From the NCBI RefSeq assembly GCF_900091595.1, contig NZ_FMCW01000049.1:1-34568 (forward strand): a stretch of DNA of 34,568 nt. Direction: 5' to 3'. Position numbers and translations under genes: made by a program. Origin of the DNA: Micromonospora haikouensis (GTDB taxonomy: Bacteria; Actinomycetota; Actinomycetes; Mycobacteriales; Micromonosporaceae). Numbering within the stretch: the stretch's first letter is position 1; each line of letters opens with the position of its first letter. Shown here one piece after another: positions 7,281-15,831 of this stretch. The notes under the pieces were generated by a model, which had not been told where the DNA came from, made no database searches, and saw nothing but the letters and a program-made list of their open reading frames with translations.

Positions 7281-7740
7281 TCAGTCCGCGAAGAGATCGC
7301 TGGCGGCGGCGTGGTGCGCGATCTCGCCGTCGAACACGTACCGGACGCTGATCTGCCAGCCGTCCGGGTGGTCCGGGGCCGACTGGTGCCCACCCGGGTG
7401 CACCCGGACGTCCTGCCCCGCCACCGAGACCTCGAAGGCCAGGTGATCGGCGCGGAGCCGGACCGCCTGGTAGCCGTACCGGCGGCGGATCGCGACCGCC
7501 GCCGCGGCAGCGGTCCAGACGGTCGCCGGCACGGTGACCCCGTCGCCGCCCAGGCAGCTGAGGTCGAACCGGCCCTGACCGGTGTGGACCATGCCGACCA
7601 GGACGTCCGCCCCGGCCCCCCCGGGTGGGCTGGCACAGGTTGCGGGCCAGGCCGGCCCAGTGCCGGGCCGGTACGTCTACCGCGTTGACGACGAGGTGGT
7701 CGGAGGTGCCGCTCTGGAGCTTCACGAAGCGGATGTTCAT
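7281..7740 (-). pseudogene. DapF-like N-terminal-half protein, one-base frameshift
   Basis: The frame from ATG 7740 encodes MNIRFVKLQSGTSDHLVV...ARNLCQPTRG and then goes out of frame at the C7 run 7616-7622. A second frame supplies the rest (GADVLVGMVHTGQGRFDLSC to the stop at 7281). Deleting one base in that run gives a 152-residue protein. Its order of motifs (F-K-x4-G-x-D-x-LVV, LA-x-LC, GADxLV, GRFDL, x-DG) follows the N-terminal domain of diaminopimelate epimerase. However, it has one domain only, and the MCGNG-type catalytic cysteine segment is replaced by a PATVWTAAAAA stretch. It is therefore unlikely to be an active epimerase. It lies 33 bp downstream of the MFS-like gene, in one operon. 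The lesion may be a sequencing error. Confidence 0.5.
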
Positions 7741-7773
7741 CGCGTTCTACCTGTCCGGGAGAGGCGGGCGTCT

Positions 7774-8541
7774 TCAGGAGGGGCGGGCGCCCTGCGGGAT
7801 GGCCGGCGGCGTGACCACCGCCGCCCGGTCGGCGGCGCGGCGGGCCCGGCGTTCGGTCCCGACCACGGTGGCCAGCGCGGCCACCGCCACCGCCAGGAGC
7901 ACGGCGGGGAGCCCGTACCGGTCGGTGAGCGCCCCCACGGCGATCACGGTGACGGTCATCCCCGAGAACGCGACCCCGTAGAAGAGGACCATCACGGCGG
8001 GCAGGTCGCCCTGGTCGGTGCGGGCCAGCACGACGCCGAAGGAGACCAGGTACACGATCTCGAAGACCATCGTGTAGACGAAGTAGCTGGCGAAGGCCGG
8101 CGCCGTCCGGTGCGTGGCGAACGGCACCAGCATCAGTCCGGCGGTCAGCGCGAAGAGTAGTCGGACCGGCAGCCGCCAGCGCGCCGGCAGGCCGACCATC
8201 ACCAGGACCATCCCGGCGACGATCCCGGAGACGCTCACCGCCTCCAGCCAGGCCGCGCCACTGGCCGGCGTGCCGAGCCAGGTCAGGGGGAGCCAGACCC
8301 GGGCGATCTGGTTGACCCCCTGGAAGAGCACCACGGTCGCGACCAGGTAGCTGAACGCCCGGGTCAGCTCCGTGTCCCGCCGCAGCACCCCCAGCGAGCG
8401 ACGCCACACCCCGGACGCCACGCCGGCTCCGCTGCCCGGGGTGGGCGCGGGCGGCAGGGCCCGGCAGCAGGCCGCCGAGACCGCGAAGCCCACCGAGGCG
8501 AGCGCGGCCACGACGACGACCGGCATCCGGCCGATCACCAT
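7774..8541 (-). CDS. Half-length MFS-like membrane protein
   Basis: A 255-residue integral membrane protein. It has one N-terminal hydrophobic segment (about 7-26), a basic cytoplasmic loop containing WRRSLGVLRRDTELTRAF, then about six further membrane segments. This is the layout of the central loop and C-terminal half of a major facilitator transporter. The ATG at 8541 has a proper gaggaag site 5 bases upstream, so translation as a half protein is credible. The sequence further upstream shows no N-terminal half. It may be a truncated transporter or one that works as a dimer. Its partner is the DapF-like gene 33 bp downstream. Substrate unknown; export of the neighbouring peptide is speculative. 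Confidence 0.6.
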   Translation of the reverse strand: MVIGRMPVVVVAALASVGFAVSAACCRALPPAPTPGSGAGVASGVWRRSLGVLRRDTELTRAFSYLVATVVLFQGVNQIARVWLPLTWLGTPASGAAWLEAVSVSGIVAGMVLVMVGLPARWRLPVRLLFALTAGLMLVPFATHRTAPAFASYFVYTMVFEIVYLVSFGVVLARTDQGDLPAVMVLFYGVAFSGMTVTVIAVGALTDRYGLPAVLLAVAVAALATVVGTERRARRAADRAAVVTPPAIPQGARPS

Positions 8542-8727
8542 GCCGCTTCCTCTGCGGCGGTGATCGTCGAACCGGGGCGGCTGACGGCAGTTACCGCATT
8601 AATGTGAATCCGTGATTGCGGGACGGCTCATTGCCGGTTCAGGCCGGACGGTGACGCGCCGGTCGCCAACTCCGCCGACGGCCGGCCCGGCCCGCCGGAG
8701 TCGTACCCCTGGTCCAGACTGCGTGGC

Positions 8728-9465
8728 GTGGACCTGACGCATGCGTTCGCCGCCCTGCTCGGGCGGTCCGATCTTCCCGCCGGCTCCTACGACGCCTACT
8801 ACGGCGGCGACACCCTCGACGAGTTCCTGCTCCCGGCACCCTGGCTCACCCCGGCCGCCCTCGCGTCGTCCGCCCCGGTCGCGTTGCCGGACGTGGACGC
8901 CTGCTACCTCGACGACGACCATGAGGCACTCGCCTGGGAGTTCGACCTGGCCAACTCCCTGTTCGCGGTCGAGTGGGCGGACGATGTGCTGCCGGCGGCG
9001 TTCCTCACCGACGTGCGGGCGGCCGACCCCGACATGCTCGTACGCGGCGCCGACCTGGGCGTGCTGCTCGCCCGCCACGGCATCGACCTGGCGGACGAGT
9101 CGGCGCAGCGGCTGAGCTACCGCATCTCGGCGCTGCTGCGCCTGGCCACGGACGGCACCCTCCACGACGCCATGCGCATGGCGACGTTCACGCACCGCCT
9201 GCCGGTGCTGGCCGAGTTCGGCCCGGACGGCCAGCGGCGGGTCGAGCAGGACTGGGAGCAGGCGCTGGCCGGGGTCGAGCCGCCGGAGCTGCGCGACCAC
9301 CTGCGCCTGCACTGCCTGGAGCCGTTCTGGTCGCGGGCCGCGGGTGCCTGCCACCTGGGCGCGAACGAGTGGCCGACCGGCACCTCGGCCCTCGACGGTC
9401 GACGCAAGCTGGTGGCGGGCTGGGAGTTCGGGGAGTCCCAGTCCGGGGTGGCCGTGGTCGGCTGA
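8728..9465 (+). CDS. Hypothetical protein, 245 residues
   Basis: I do not recognise this family. The protein is soluble, acidic in its first half and helical in appearance, with aromatic-rich patches (SYDAYYGGDTLDEFLLP near the start; DLANSLFAVEWADD in the middle) and a C-terminal KLVAGWEFGES segment. There is no signal peptide or membrane segment. The GTG at 8728 has no clear Shine-Dalgarno sequence, and a CAGACT hexamer 7 bases upstream suggests a leaderless mRNA. Codon use matches the neighbours. It is divergent from the MFS-like gene. Confidence 0.6.
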   Translation: MDLTHAFAALLGRSDLPAGSYDAYYGGDTLDEFLLPAPWLTPAALASSAPVALPDVDACYLDDDHEALAWEFDLANSLFAVEWADDVLPAAFLTDVRAADPDMLVRGADLGVLLARHGIDLADESAQRLSYRISALLRLATDGTLHDAMRMATFTHRLPVLAEFGPDGQRRVEQDWEQALAGVEPPELRDHLRLHCLEPFWSRAAGACHLGANEWPTGTSALDGRRKLVAGWEFGESQSGVAVVG

Positions 9466-9572
9466 GCAGTATCTGAGCCCCGCCCCGCCCCGCACCGGTT
9501 GCGCGGTCGTGCCCGGCCGGAGCTGGCAGGATGGTGCGCAGGAAACCGGGGCGGGCGGGGCGAGGAGTGGTC

Positions 9573-9980
9573 ATGAGCGACTGGAACGAGAAGGTCATCG
9601 CCGAGTTCCGCGCCAACGGTGGACGGGTGGGCGGCCAGTTCGCCGGTGCCCCGCTGCTGCTGTTGCACACCGTCGGCGCCAGGAGCGGCCAGGCCCGCGT
9701 GAATCCGATGATGTACCAGGAGGTGGACGGCGGCTACGCCGTGTTCGCGTCCAAGGCCGGCGCGCCCACGAATCCCGACTGGTACCACAACGTGCTCGCC
9801 CATCCCCGGGTGCGGGCCGAGATCGGCACGGAGACGGTCGAGCTGGTCGCCAGGGTCGCCGCCGGGGAGGAGCGGGAGCGGATCTGGAGCGCGCAGAAGG
9901 CCGCCTATCCGGGCTTCGCCGACTACGAGCGGAAGACCGACCGCCGGATCCCGGTCGTCGTCCTGGAGCCCGCGCCATAG
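9573..9980 (+). CDS. F420-dependent nitroreductase-family protein (DDN-like)
   Basis: A 135-residue protein of the deazaflavin (F420)-dependent oxidoreductase family that includes Mycobacterium Ddn. The hallmarks are visible: VIAEFRANGGRVGG near the N-terminus, LLLLHTVGARSGQARVNPM, PDWYHNVLAHPRV, and a C-terminal Tyr-rich KAAYPGFADYERKTDR leading into IPVVVL. Such enzymes reduce quinones or other electrophiles with reduced F420. The ATG at 9573 follows gaggag by 5 bases; an in-frame start at 9531 has no such site. It ends 27 bp before the convergent ABC permease gene. The physiological substrate is unknown. Confidence 0.85.
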   Translation: MSDWNEKVIAEFRANGGRVGGQFAGAPLLLLHTVGARSGQARVNPMMYQEVDGGYAVFASKAGAPTNPDWYHNVLAHPRVRAEIGTETVELVARVAAGEERERIWSAQKAAYPGFADYERKTDRRIPVVVLEPAP

Positions 9981-10007
9981 CCGGTGGCGGTGTGCTGACA
10001 TGCCGGG

Positions 10008-12044
10008 TCAGCCCTTCACCGCGCCCGCCGTGAGCCCCTCGGTCAGGAAGCGCTGCCCGAAGGCGTACATGATCACCACGGGGATGCTGACGAGCAGCGA
10101 CGCCGCCGCGAGCTGCCCCTGCGGCACCACGTCCCCGGTGATCATCGACTGCATGCCGACGGGGAGGGTCTTGTACTCGTCCTTCGTGATGAACACGAAG
10201 GCGAAGAGGAACTCGTTCCAGGCGTTGGTCAGGGTGAACAGCGCGACCGCCAGCAGCCCCGGTTTGGCCAGGGGCAGCACCACCCGGCCGAACGCCTGGA
10301 GGCGGGTGCAGCCGTCGACCAGCGCGGCCTCCTCCAACTCGACGGGGATCGACGCGAAGTATCCGGTCAGCAGCCAGGTGGCGAACGGAAGCGTGAACGT
10401 CGGGTACGTCACCACCAGGGACCACAGCGAGTCGGTGAGCCGCGCCCCGATGAGCAGCTGGTAGAGCGGGATGAACAGCAGCGCGCCCGGCATGACGTAG
10501 GTGATGAGCACCGTGACGGTGAAGCCCTGCGCCCCGCGGAACCGCAGCCGGGCCAGCGCGTAGCCGGCGAGGGCGGCGCAGACCAGCGCCACCACGGTGG
10601 ACGCCATGGACACCAGCACCGTGTTGAGATACCAGCGGCCGAAGGGCTTGGTGGCGAAGAGGTCGGTGAACTGCTGCAGGGTCCACGGGGTCGGCCACAG
10701 GTCGTGGACGCGCATGACGATCTGACCCTCGGACTTGAAGGCCGTGACGGCGATCCAGTACAGCGGGGCCAGGACGAAGAGCAGCAACAGGGCCAGGGCG
10801 ACACCGGACGCCAGCCCCGACACCAGCGACGACGACCGGCGGCTTCCCCGCGCCCCGAGCGCCGAGACCACCCGGCCGACCGCCGCCGCGACCAGCAGGA
10901 GCACCCCGAGGAGCAGCGCCGCCTTCCAGGCGATGTGTGGCGACGCCCAGACCAGCAGGCCGGCGACCACCGCGGCGACCGCCCACGGCAGGGCCTTCCG
11001 CGCGGTACGGGCCGTCGGCGCGGCACGGGCCTTTCGGGCGGCGCGGGCACGGCGGGGCGGCTCGGTGCCGGCGTCCCGACGCAACAGCCGGACCAGCACG
11101 TACACCAGGCCGCCGATGACCGGCAGCATCACGAGCGTGACCGCCGCCCCCGCGCCGTACTGCAGTTGCAGGATCGCCTTCGAGTACGCGACCAGCACGT
11201 ACGGTGCCGTCGCGTTGCCGGGGCCGCCCTGCGTCAGCAACCAGATGAGGTCGAAGTTGTTGAACGTCCAGATCGACGACAGGGTCACCGTCACGGTGGT
11301 CACGTGGCGCAGCCCGGGCAGCGTCACGTGGGCGAACCGCTGCCACGGCGAGGCGCCGTCGACGGTCGCCGCCTCGTAGAGGTCCGCCGGGATGGCCTTC
11401 AACCCCGCGAGGAACGCGACGGTGAAGAACGGCACGCCCTTCCACACGTTGACTCCGATCACCGACGGCATGGCCAGCGACGCCTCGGACAGCCAGCCCG
11501 CCGGCCAGGCGTCGACCAGGTGCGCCCTGGCCAGCAGCGGCCCGATCCCCGAGTCGGTGAGCAGGATGTTGACGCTGCCGAAGATCGGGTCGAGCAGCGC
11601 GCGCCAACTGAACGCCGTGACCACCGTCGGCACCACCCACGGCAGCAGGAGCAGCCCGGCCAGCACGGCCCGGCCACGGCGCAGCTGGTGCAGCAGCAGG
11701 GCGGCCGACAGCCCCAGCACCACCTTGAACACCTCGGCGTAGGCGGTGAAGACGAACGAGTTCACCACGCCCGTGCGGAACTGCTCGTCGTCGGCCAGGG
11801 CGGCGTAGTTGGCCAGGCCGACGAACACGCTGTGCTGCCCGTGCCGTTCCGTGGTGCTGGTGACGATGGACCAGGCGATCGGCACGAGCACGAGGCCGCC
11901 GACCAGCACGGCCGTGGGCGCGAGGAACAGCGCCGCGAGCCGCCAGTCGCGGCCCAGCCGTCGCTGGGTGGCGGTGAGGGAGCCGGACCCCGGCGGCGGG
12001 GGCGCTGCCGCCGCCGGGGCCGATGCCGACCGGGTGGACGTCAC
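10008..12044 (-). CDS. Fused MalF-MalG type CUT1 sugar ABC permease
   Basis: A single 678-residue frame carries two complete binding-protein-dependent permease domains. The first (about 35-330) ends its core with the EAA loop EAATVDGASPWQRFAHVTLP, and the second (about 420-678) with EEAALVDGC...GRVVLP. Between them lie an Ala/Arg-rich segment and two extra predicted membrane helices. No stop or shift separates the halves, so this is a genuine in-frame fusion of proteins normally made from two genes. The GTG at 12044 overlaps the stop of the solute-binding gene (GTGA), so translation is coupled. No ATPase is encoded nearby; a shared MsiK-type ATPase elsewhere would be expected. Likely function: oligosaccharide uptake. 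Confidence 0.85.
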   Translation of the reverse strand: MTSTRSASAPAAAAPPPPGSGSLTATQRRLGRDWRLAALFLAPTAVLVGGLVLVPIAWSIVTSTTERHGQHSVFVGLANYAALADDEQFRTGVVNSFVFTAYAEVFKVVLGLSAALLLHQLRRGRAVLAGLLLLPWVVPTVVTAFSWRALLDPIFGSVNILLTDSGIGPLLARAHLVDAWPAGWLSEASLAMPSVIGVNVWKGVPFFTVAFLAGLKAIPADLYEAATVDGASPWQRFAHVTLPGLRHVTTVTVTLSSIWTFNNFDLIWLLTQGGPGNATAPYVLVAYSKAILQLQYGAGAAVTLVMLPVIGGLVYVLVRLLRRDAGTEPPRRARAARKARAAPTARTARKALPWAVAAVVAGLLVWASPHIAWKAALLLGVLLLVAAAVGRVVSALGARGSRRSSSLVSGLASGVALALLLLFVLAPLYWIAVTAFKSEGQIVMRVHDLWPTPWTLQQFTDLFATKPFGRWYLNTVLVSMASTVVALVCAALAGYALARLRFRGAQGFTVTVLITYVMPGALLFIPLYQLLIGARLTDSLWSLVVTYPTFTLPFATWLLTGYFASIPVELEEAALVDGCTRLQAFGRVVLPLAKPGLLAVALFTLTNAWNEFLFAFVFITKDEYKTLPVGMQSMITGDVVPQGQLAAASLLVSIPVVIMYAFGQRFLTEGLTAGAVKG

Positions 12045-13468
12045 TGCGGCAGCCCCTGCTGGGTGAAGATCTGCACCATCTTGGCGTGGGCGGCCCGCAC
12101 GGCCTGCGCCGGCGGCGTGCCCTGGATGACCTGCTGCATCATGTCGGTGAGGACGTAGGCCCCGACGGCAGCCTGCTGGCCCGCGCTGGCCTTCTGCGGG
12201 AAGTCCAGGCCGTTCTTCGTGGACAGCGGCAGCGTCTGCTGGGTGATCTTGCGCATGACGGGGAACGCCGGGTCGCCGCTGGTGAAGAACGGGTCGGCGT
12301 CCCAGACCTTGTCCCAGGCGGGCAGTGCCAGGCCGGGTGCCTCCTTCGCCACCCCGAGCAGCGCGGGCGCGGTGATCAGGTACTGCGCCAGGAGCTTGGC
12401 GAGTGCGGCGTTCTTGGCGCCCTTGAAGACGACGAAGCTCTGGGACTGGCCGAGCAGCAGGGACGTGTCGGTGGCCGGCCCGGTGCAGTCGGCGAAGACG
12501 TGGGTGTTGGCGTAGACGGGGTTCTTCTTCGTCTTGGAGTCCGCGTAGACGCTGAACTGGTTGCGGGTGTAGCCGAGGACCCCGGCGAGCCAGTTCTCGT
12601 TGTTGCTGGAGTCGGTCCAGGCTGCCACGCCGGGCGGCAGCATCGGCTTGAACCGGGGGTTCGTGTAGATGTCGGCGAGGAAGGTCACCGCCTGCACCGT
12701 CTCGGGCGAGTCGAACGTGACCTTCCTGCCGTCGTTGGAGGCGATCGCCCCGCCGTACGAGTTGATCAACGCCTCGATCATGCCGTTGGCGTCGCCGGAC
12801 CGGTTCACGGTCATGCCCCAGCCGAACCTGCGCTTGCCCGGATCGGAAATCTCCAGACACAGGTCCCGCAGCTCCTCCCAGGTGTAGACGTCCTTGGGGG
12901 AGATGCCCTTGTCCTGCATCCAGTCCTTGCGCAGGAACGACCCGATCCCGATGAAGTGGTAGGGGATGGCGAACCATCTGCCGTCGAAGACGCAGTAGTT
13001 CTTGGACTCGGCGGTGGGTTCGCCGTACTTCGCCGTCAGCGCCTGGACGACGTCCGTCACGTCCTCCAGGTCGCCCAGCGCCTGGAACTGCGCGACGAAC
13101 CGCGAGTCGGTCATGAACGCGAGGTCACGTGCCACGCCGCCCTCGACCTCGGCGTGGATCTTGGCGACCGCGTCGCCGGCGTCGGCCTGCACCAGGCTGT
13201 TGCCGATCTTCGTGCCGGTGGCGTCGGCGAAGTTCTTGATCGAGCTGTCGAGCGCCGCGTTCGCCGCCTCCGAGTACAGCTTCTGCGACAGCATCCCCAT
13301 CGAGGAGCCCCGCAGCGCTGCCGCAGCGTCGATCAGTTCCTTCGGGACCTCGGCCTGCACGCGGGGCGCCGACGAGGTGTCCCCGCACGCGGCCAGGCCG
13401 GCCGCGCCGAGCAGTCCCACCCCCATGCCCAGAAAGCCGCGTCGGGTGCGTAACGGGTAGTCCTCCAT
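12041..13468 (-). CDS. Solute-binding lipoprotein of a CUT1 sugar ABC importer
   Basis: A 475-residue extracellular sugar-binding protein (bacterial extracellular solute-binding family 1). The N-terminus RTRRGFLGMGVGLLGAAG carries a twin-arginine motif, and LAAC is a lipobox, so it should be Tat-exported and lipid-anchored at the Cys near residue 28. Typical internal elements are YCVFDGRWFAIPYHF and YTWEELRDLC. The ATG at 13468 has gaggagg about 10 bases upstream; an in-frame upstream extension lacks a signal. It is the first gene of the importer operon, with the permease overlapping its stop by 4 bp. The sugar bound is unknown; the plant wall degrading enzymes in the window make a plant oligosaccharide plausible. 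Confidence 0.88.
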   Translation of the reverse strand: MEDYPLRTRRGFLGMGVGLLGAAGLAACGDTSSAPRVQAEVPKELIDAAAALRGSSMGMLSQKLYSEAANAALDSSIKNFADATGTKIGNSLVQADAGDAVAKIHAEVEGGVARDLAFMTDSRFVAQFQALGDLEDVTDVVQALTAKYGEPTAESKNYCVFDGRWFAIPYHFIGIGSFLRKDWMQDKGISPKDVYTWEELRDLCLEISDPGKRRFGWGMTVNRSGDANGMIEALINSYGGAIASNDGRKVTFDSPETVQAVTFLADIYTNPRFKPMLPPGVAAWTDSSNNENWLAGVLGYTRNQFSVYADSKTKKNPVYANTHVFADCTGPATDTSLLLGQSQSFVVFKGAKNAALAKLLAQYLITAPALLGVAKEAPGLALPAWDKVWDADPFFTSGDPAFPVMRKITQQTLPLSTKNGLDFPQKASAGQQAAVGAYVLTDMMQQVIQGTPPAQAVRAAHAKMVQIFTQQGLPQ

Positions 13469-14048
13469 GGCCTGTCGCCTCCTCTGCCTCGCCGCTGCAC
13501 GCCGGAGGCGGCCGAGAGGCGTGCTGCCCTCTCTGGGCGCAGGCGACCCGCACCCGAGGGTGCTTGCCCGGTCGGGTGGTCGCAGCCGGCTCTGGCGCGC
13601 AGTCATCGGAAAAGTTGCCCCGGTGCGCGGTGGCCCTCCCCCGACCTGTTCCGGGACACGCGCCGCTGGCCCGACACGTCGGCTGGCCGGCGGTGCGCTC
13701 ACTTTACACATTTCGGAAAGTCGCGCCTAGGGGTAAAGCGATTTCTGGAAACCCGGAAACGCATCTTTGAAGATCAATGTCAAGGGTCGCCGACGCGGTC
13801 TCGGTCGGTGCGTGAAGCAATTGAGAACGATCACTTTCTATGTCGGCGGCGGCGGGGCCTGTGCTGCGGGGGTGCGGGCCGGTCGCCCCGCGCGAGGCGG
13901 GCCTTCGTGCTCGTCGGTGGCGGTGGTGGGAGCCAGGTCGAGCGAGGAGTCTCGATGCCTTGACACCCGGATGAGATCGCTAACACTGGGCTGCAACGTG
14001 GAGTTAACAGCCAGAAAACATGCTGCCCGCAGCGTTCCGGGAGGCGTC
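13469..14048. promoter_or_regulatory. Importer / lectin-domain intergenic region
   Basis: This 580-bp divergent gap holds no gene I can support. It contains the perfect palindrome gcacccgagggtgc (13550-13563), 81 bp before the importer start, a candidate operator for its regulator. Near the right end, TTGACA (13960-13965) and TAACAC (13981-13986) could form a promoter for the lectin-domain gene, but the 15-bp spacer is short. No CebR-like box was seen here. Confidence 0.35.
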
Positions 14049-14579
14049 GTGACCGTGGTTCCACGGCGAGTGGCACGCGTGGCCGGCCCATTCTCGACCA
14101 GGATCACGCCACCCGGTGGATATGCATCGGCTCCATCGCGGAGCGGTCCGCCCGCCACGGGGACGTACAACCGGGTCACCGTGCGCCACAGCGGCAAGGC
14201 CATGGACGTCCAGCAGCCGAACACCGACAACGGCGCGCGCGTCGGCCAGTACACGTACGGCGGCAACGCGTGGCAGCAGTGGCAGTTCCAGGACGCCGGT
14301 GGCGGCTACTGGCGCATCGTCAGCCGGCACAGCGGGAAGTGCCTCGACGTGGTGGGCGCATCCACCGCCGACGGTGCCGAGCTGATCCAGTACACCTGCG
14401 GCAGCGGCACGAACCAGCAGTTCCAGATGGTCGCCAACGGCAGCTACTTCCAGCTCCGGGCGCGGCACAGCGGCAGGTGCGTGGACGTGCCCGCCGCGTC
14501 GACCGCGGACGGCGTGGTCCTCAAGCAGTGCGCGTGCAACACCGGCACCAACCAGCAGTGGTCGCGTACGGCCGTCTGA
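14049..14579 (+). CDS. Ricin-type (CBM13-like) lectin domain, probably a remnant
   Basis: Three tandem beta-trefoil repeats fill residues about 40-176: VRHSGKAMDV...WQQWQF, SRHSGKCLDV...NQQFQM and ARHSGRCVDV...NQQW. Each holds the RHSGK/R and Q-x-W-type motifs of the RICIN_2 (CBM13) fold, which binds galactose- or xylan-type sugars. In actinomycetes this domain normally sits at the end of a secreted glycanase or protease. Here the 38 residues before it form neither a signal peptide nor a catalytic domain, and the open frame upstream to 13767 is also featureless. The GTG at 14049 follows gggagg. It is most likely the tail of a lost secreted enzyme. Confidence 0.7.
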   Translation: MTVVPRRVARVAGPFSTRITPPGGYASAPSRSGPPATGTYNRVTVRHSGKAMDVQQPNTDNGARVGQYTYGGNAWQQWQFQDAGGGYWRIVSRHSGKCLDVVGASTADGAELIQYTCGSGTNQQFQMVANGSYFQLRARHSGRCVDVPAASTADGVVLKQCACNTGTNQQWSRTAV

Positions 14580-14666
14580 CGACCGGCCGGTCGTGTCCGT
14601 CGGCGGCGCGGAAGTGATGGCTCGGCGCACCTTCCGGCCCCGACCTGACCTTGGAATACTCCCGGC

Positions 14667-15470
14667 ATGGCCAAGTTCGGACGCCGGTGGGCGTGGGTAG
14701 CCGTCCTCGTGCTCGGCGTAGCCCTGTACATGCTGGTGCTGGCGACGCTCGTCGACACCCGGAACATCAACTTCGTTCCGGCGCTCATCATGCTCGGCTC
14801 CTCCATCGCCCCCGCGACGTTCCTGACGTTCGCGCAGGGTCGCTCGGGCCACTGGCAGGTGCCCGGGTCCGTGATCGCGGCGGCGGCGTTCTTCGGCGGC
14901 ATCATCGGCGTGGTCGCCGCCGGCTGGCTGGAGTACGACACCCTGCGCAGCCTCGGCGCCCTGCCGATGCTGTTCGTGGGGCTGATCGAGGAGACCGCCA
15001 AGCTGGTCGCCCCCGTGCTGATCCTGCTGTTCTGGTGGCGACACCGTTCGGCCAGCAACGGCCTGGTCATCGGCGTCGCCAGCGGCGCCGGGTTCGCCGC
15101 CCTGGAGACCATGGGGTACGCGTTCACCGCCCTCGTCCAGTCCCAGGGCAACCTCGGCGACGTCGAGCAGACGCTGCTCGTGCGCGGGCTGACCGCCCCC
15201 GCCGCCCACCTGTCCTGGACCGGGCTGACCGCAGGCGCGCTGTTCGCGCTCGCCGCCGCGCCCAGCGCGCGCCGGGTGATCGTGTTCGGGGCGACGTTCG
15301 TCGCCGCCGTGGTGTTGCACGCCTGCTGGGACACCTTCGCCAGCCAGATCGCGTACGTGGTCGTCGGTCTCGTCTCGCTGGGCTGGGTGCTGCTGCAGAT
15401 GCACCTGGATCGGCGGGCCGACTCGCGGGCCCGGTTCGCGGTCGCCTCCGCCCAGCCGGCGCACGGCTGA
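14667..15470 (+). CDS. PrsW-family intramembrane metalloprotease
   Basis: A 267-residue membrane protein with about eight hydrophobic segments and the conserved PrsW/CAAX-type motifs in order: EETAK (near residue 110), GFAALE (about 146), HLSWTG (about 188) and LHACWD (about 218). These Glu and His residues would bind zinc within the membrane. In Bacillus, PrsW cuts the anti-sigma factor RsiW; the partner here is unknown. The ATG at 14667 is six bases after AATACT with no ribosome site, suggesting leaderless expression. A strong hairpin follows the gene. Confidence 0.85.
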   Translation: MAKFGRRWAWVAVLVLGVALYMLVLATLVDTRNINFVPALIMLGSSIAPATFLTFAQGRSGHWQVPGSVIAAAAFFGGIIGVVAAGWLEYDTLRSLGALPMLFVGLIEETAKLVAPVLILLFWWRHRSASNGLVIGVASGAGFAALETMGYAFTALVQSQGNLGDVEQTLLVRGLTAPAAHLSWTGLTAGALFALAAAPSARRVIVFGATFVAAVVLHACWDTFASQIAYVVVGLVSLGWVLLQMHLDRRADSRARFAVASAQPAHG

Positions 15471-15484
15471 CCGCCGGCTGAGCC

Positions 15485-15520
15485 CGGTGGGGCCGGCCGA
15501 CGGCCTCGCCGGCCCCACCG
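15485..15520 (+). terminator. 13-bp stem terminator after the PrsW gene
   Basis: The arms cggtggggccggc and gccggccccaccg form a perfect 13-bp stem with a 10-nt loop, 14 bp after the PrsW stop. Confidence 0.75.
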
Positions 15521-15831
15521 CCTCCGGGGGTGCGCGGTGCTCGTGCCCGCCGGAACGGCGCTCACGGTCGTCGATATTGCCGGAACGGGTGCGGCGTGCT
15601 GGAATGGATCACATCGCCGCAGCACGGGGGTAACCGCGCTGGGAACGGTGAGCACGGGAGCATCACAGCGCCGGCACCGCGCCGCTTCGACGGGCGCGTG
15701 CCGCATCGCCGGGCAGTTCCGCGACGACGGGCAGGTGCCCCGTCGTCCGTTTCCCGTCCCGCCACAACCGAGACGTGCGACCTCCGATCCGCCGCAGGCG
15801 GCCGAGGCTCCGGACGTCATGGAGGATGACC

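Noticed and set aside
12045..12977. Upstream in-frame extension of the fused permease
   Set aside because: It overlaps the solute-binding protein in another frame with Arg/Gln-rich nonsense; the GTG overlapping the binding-protein stop is the natural start.
13767..14048. N-terminal extension of the ricin-type domain protein from 13767
   Set aside because: The extension has no signal peptide, fold or ribosome site, and its codon use is not gene-like; the GTG at 14049 has gggagg.
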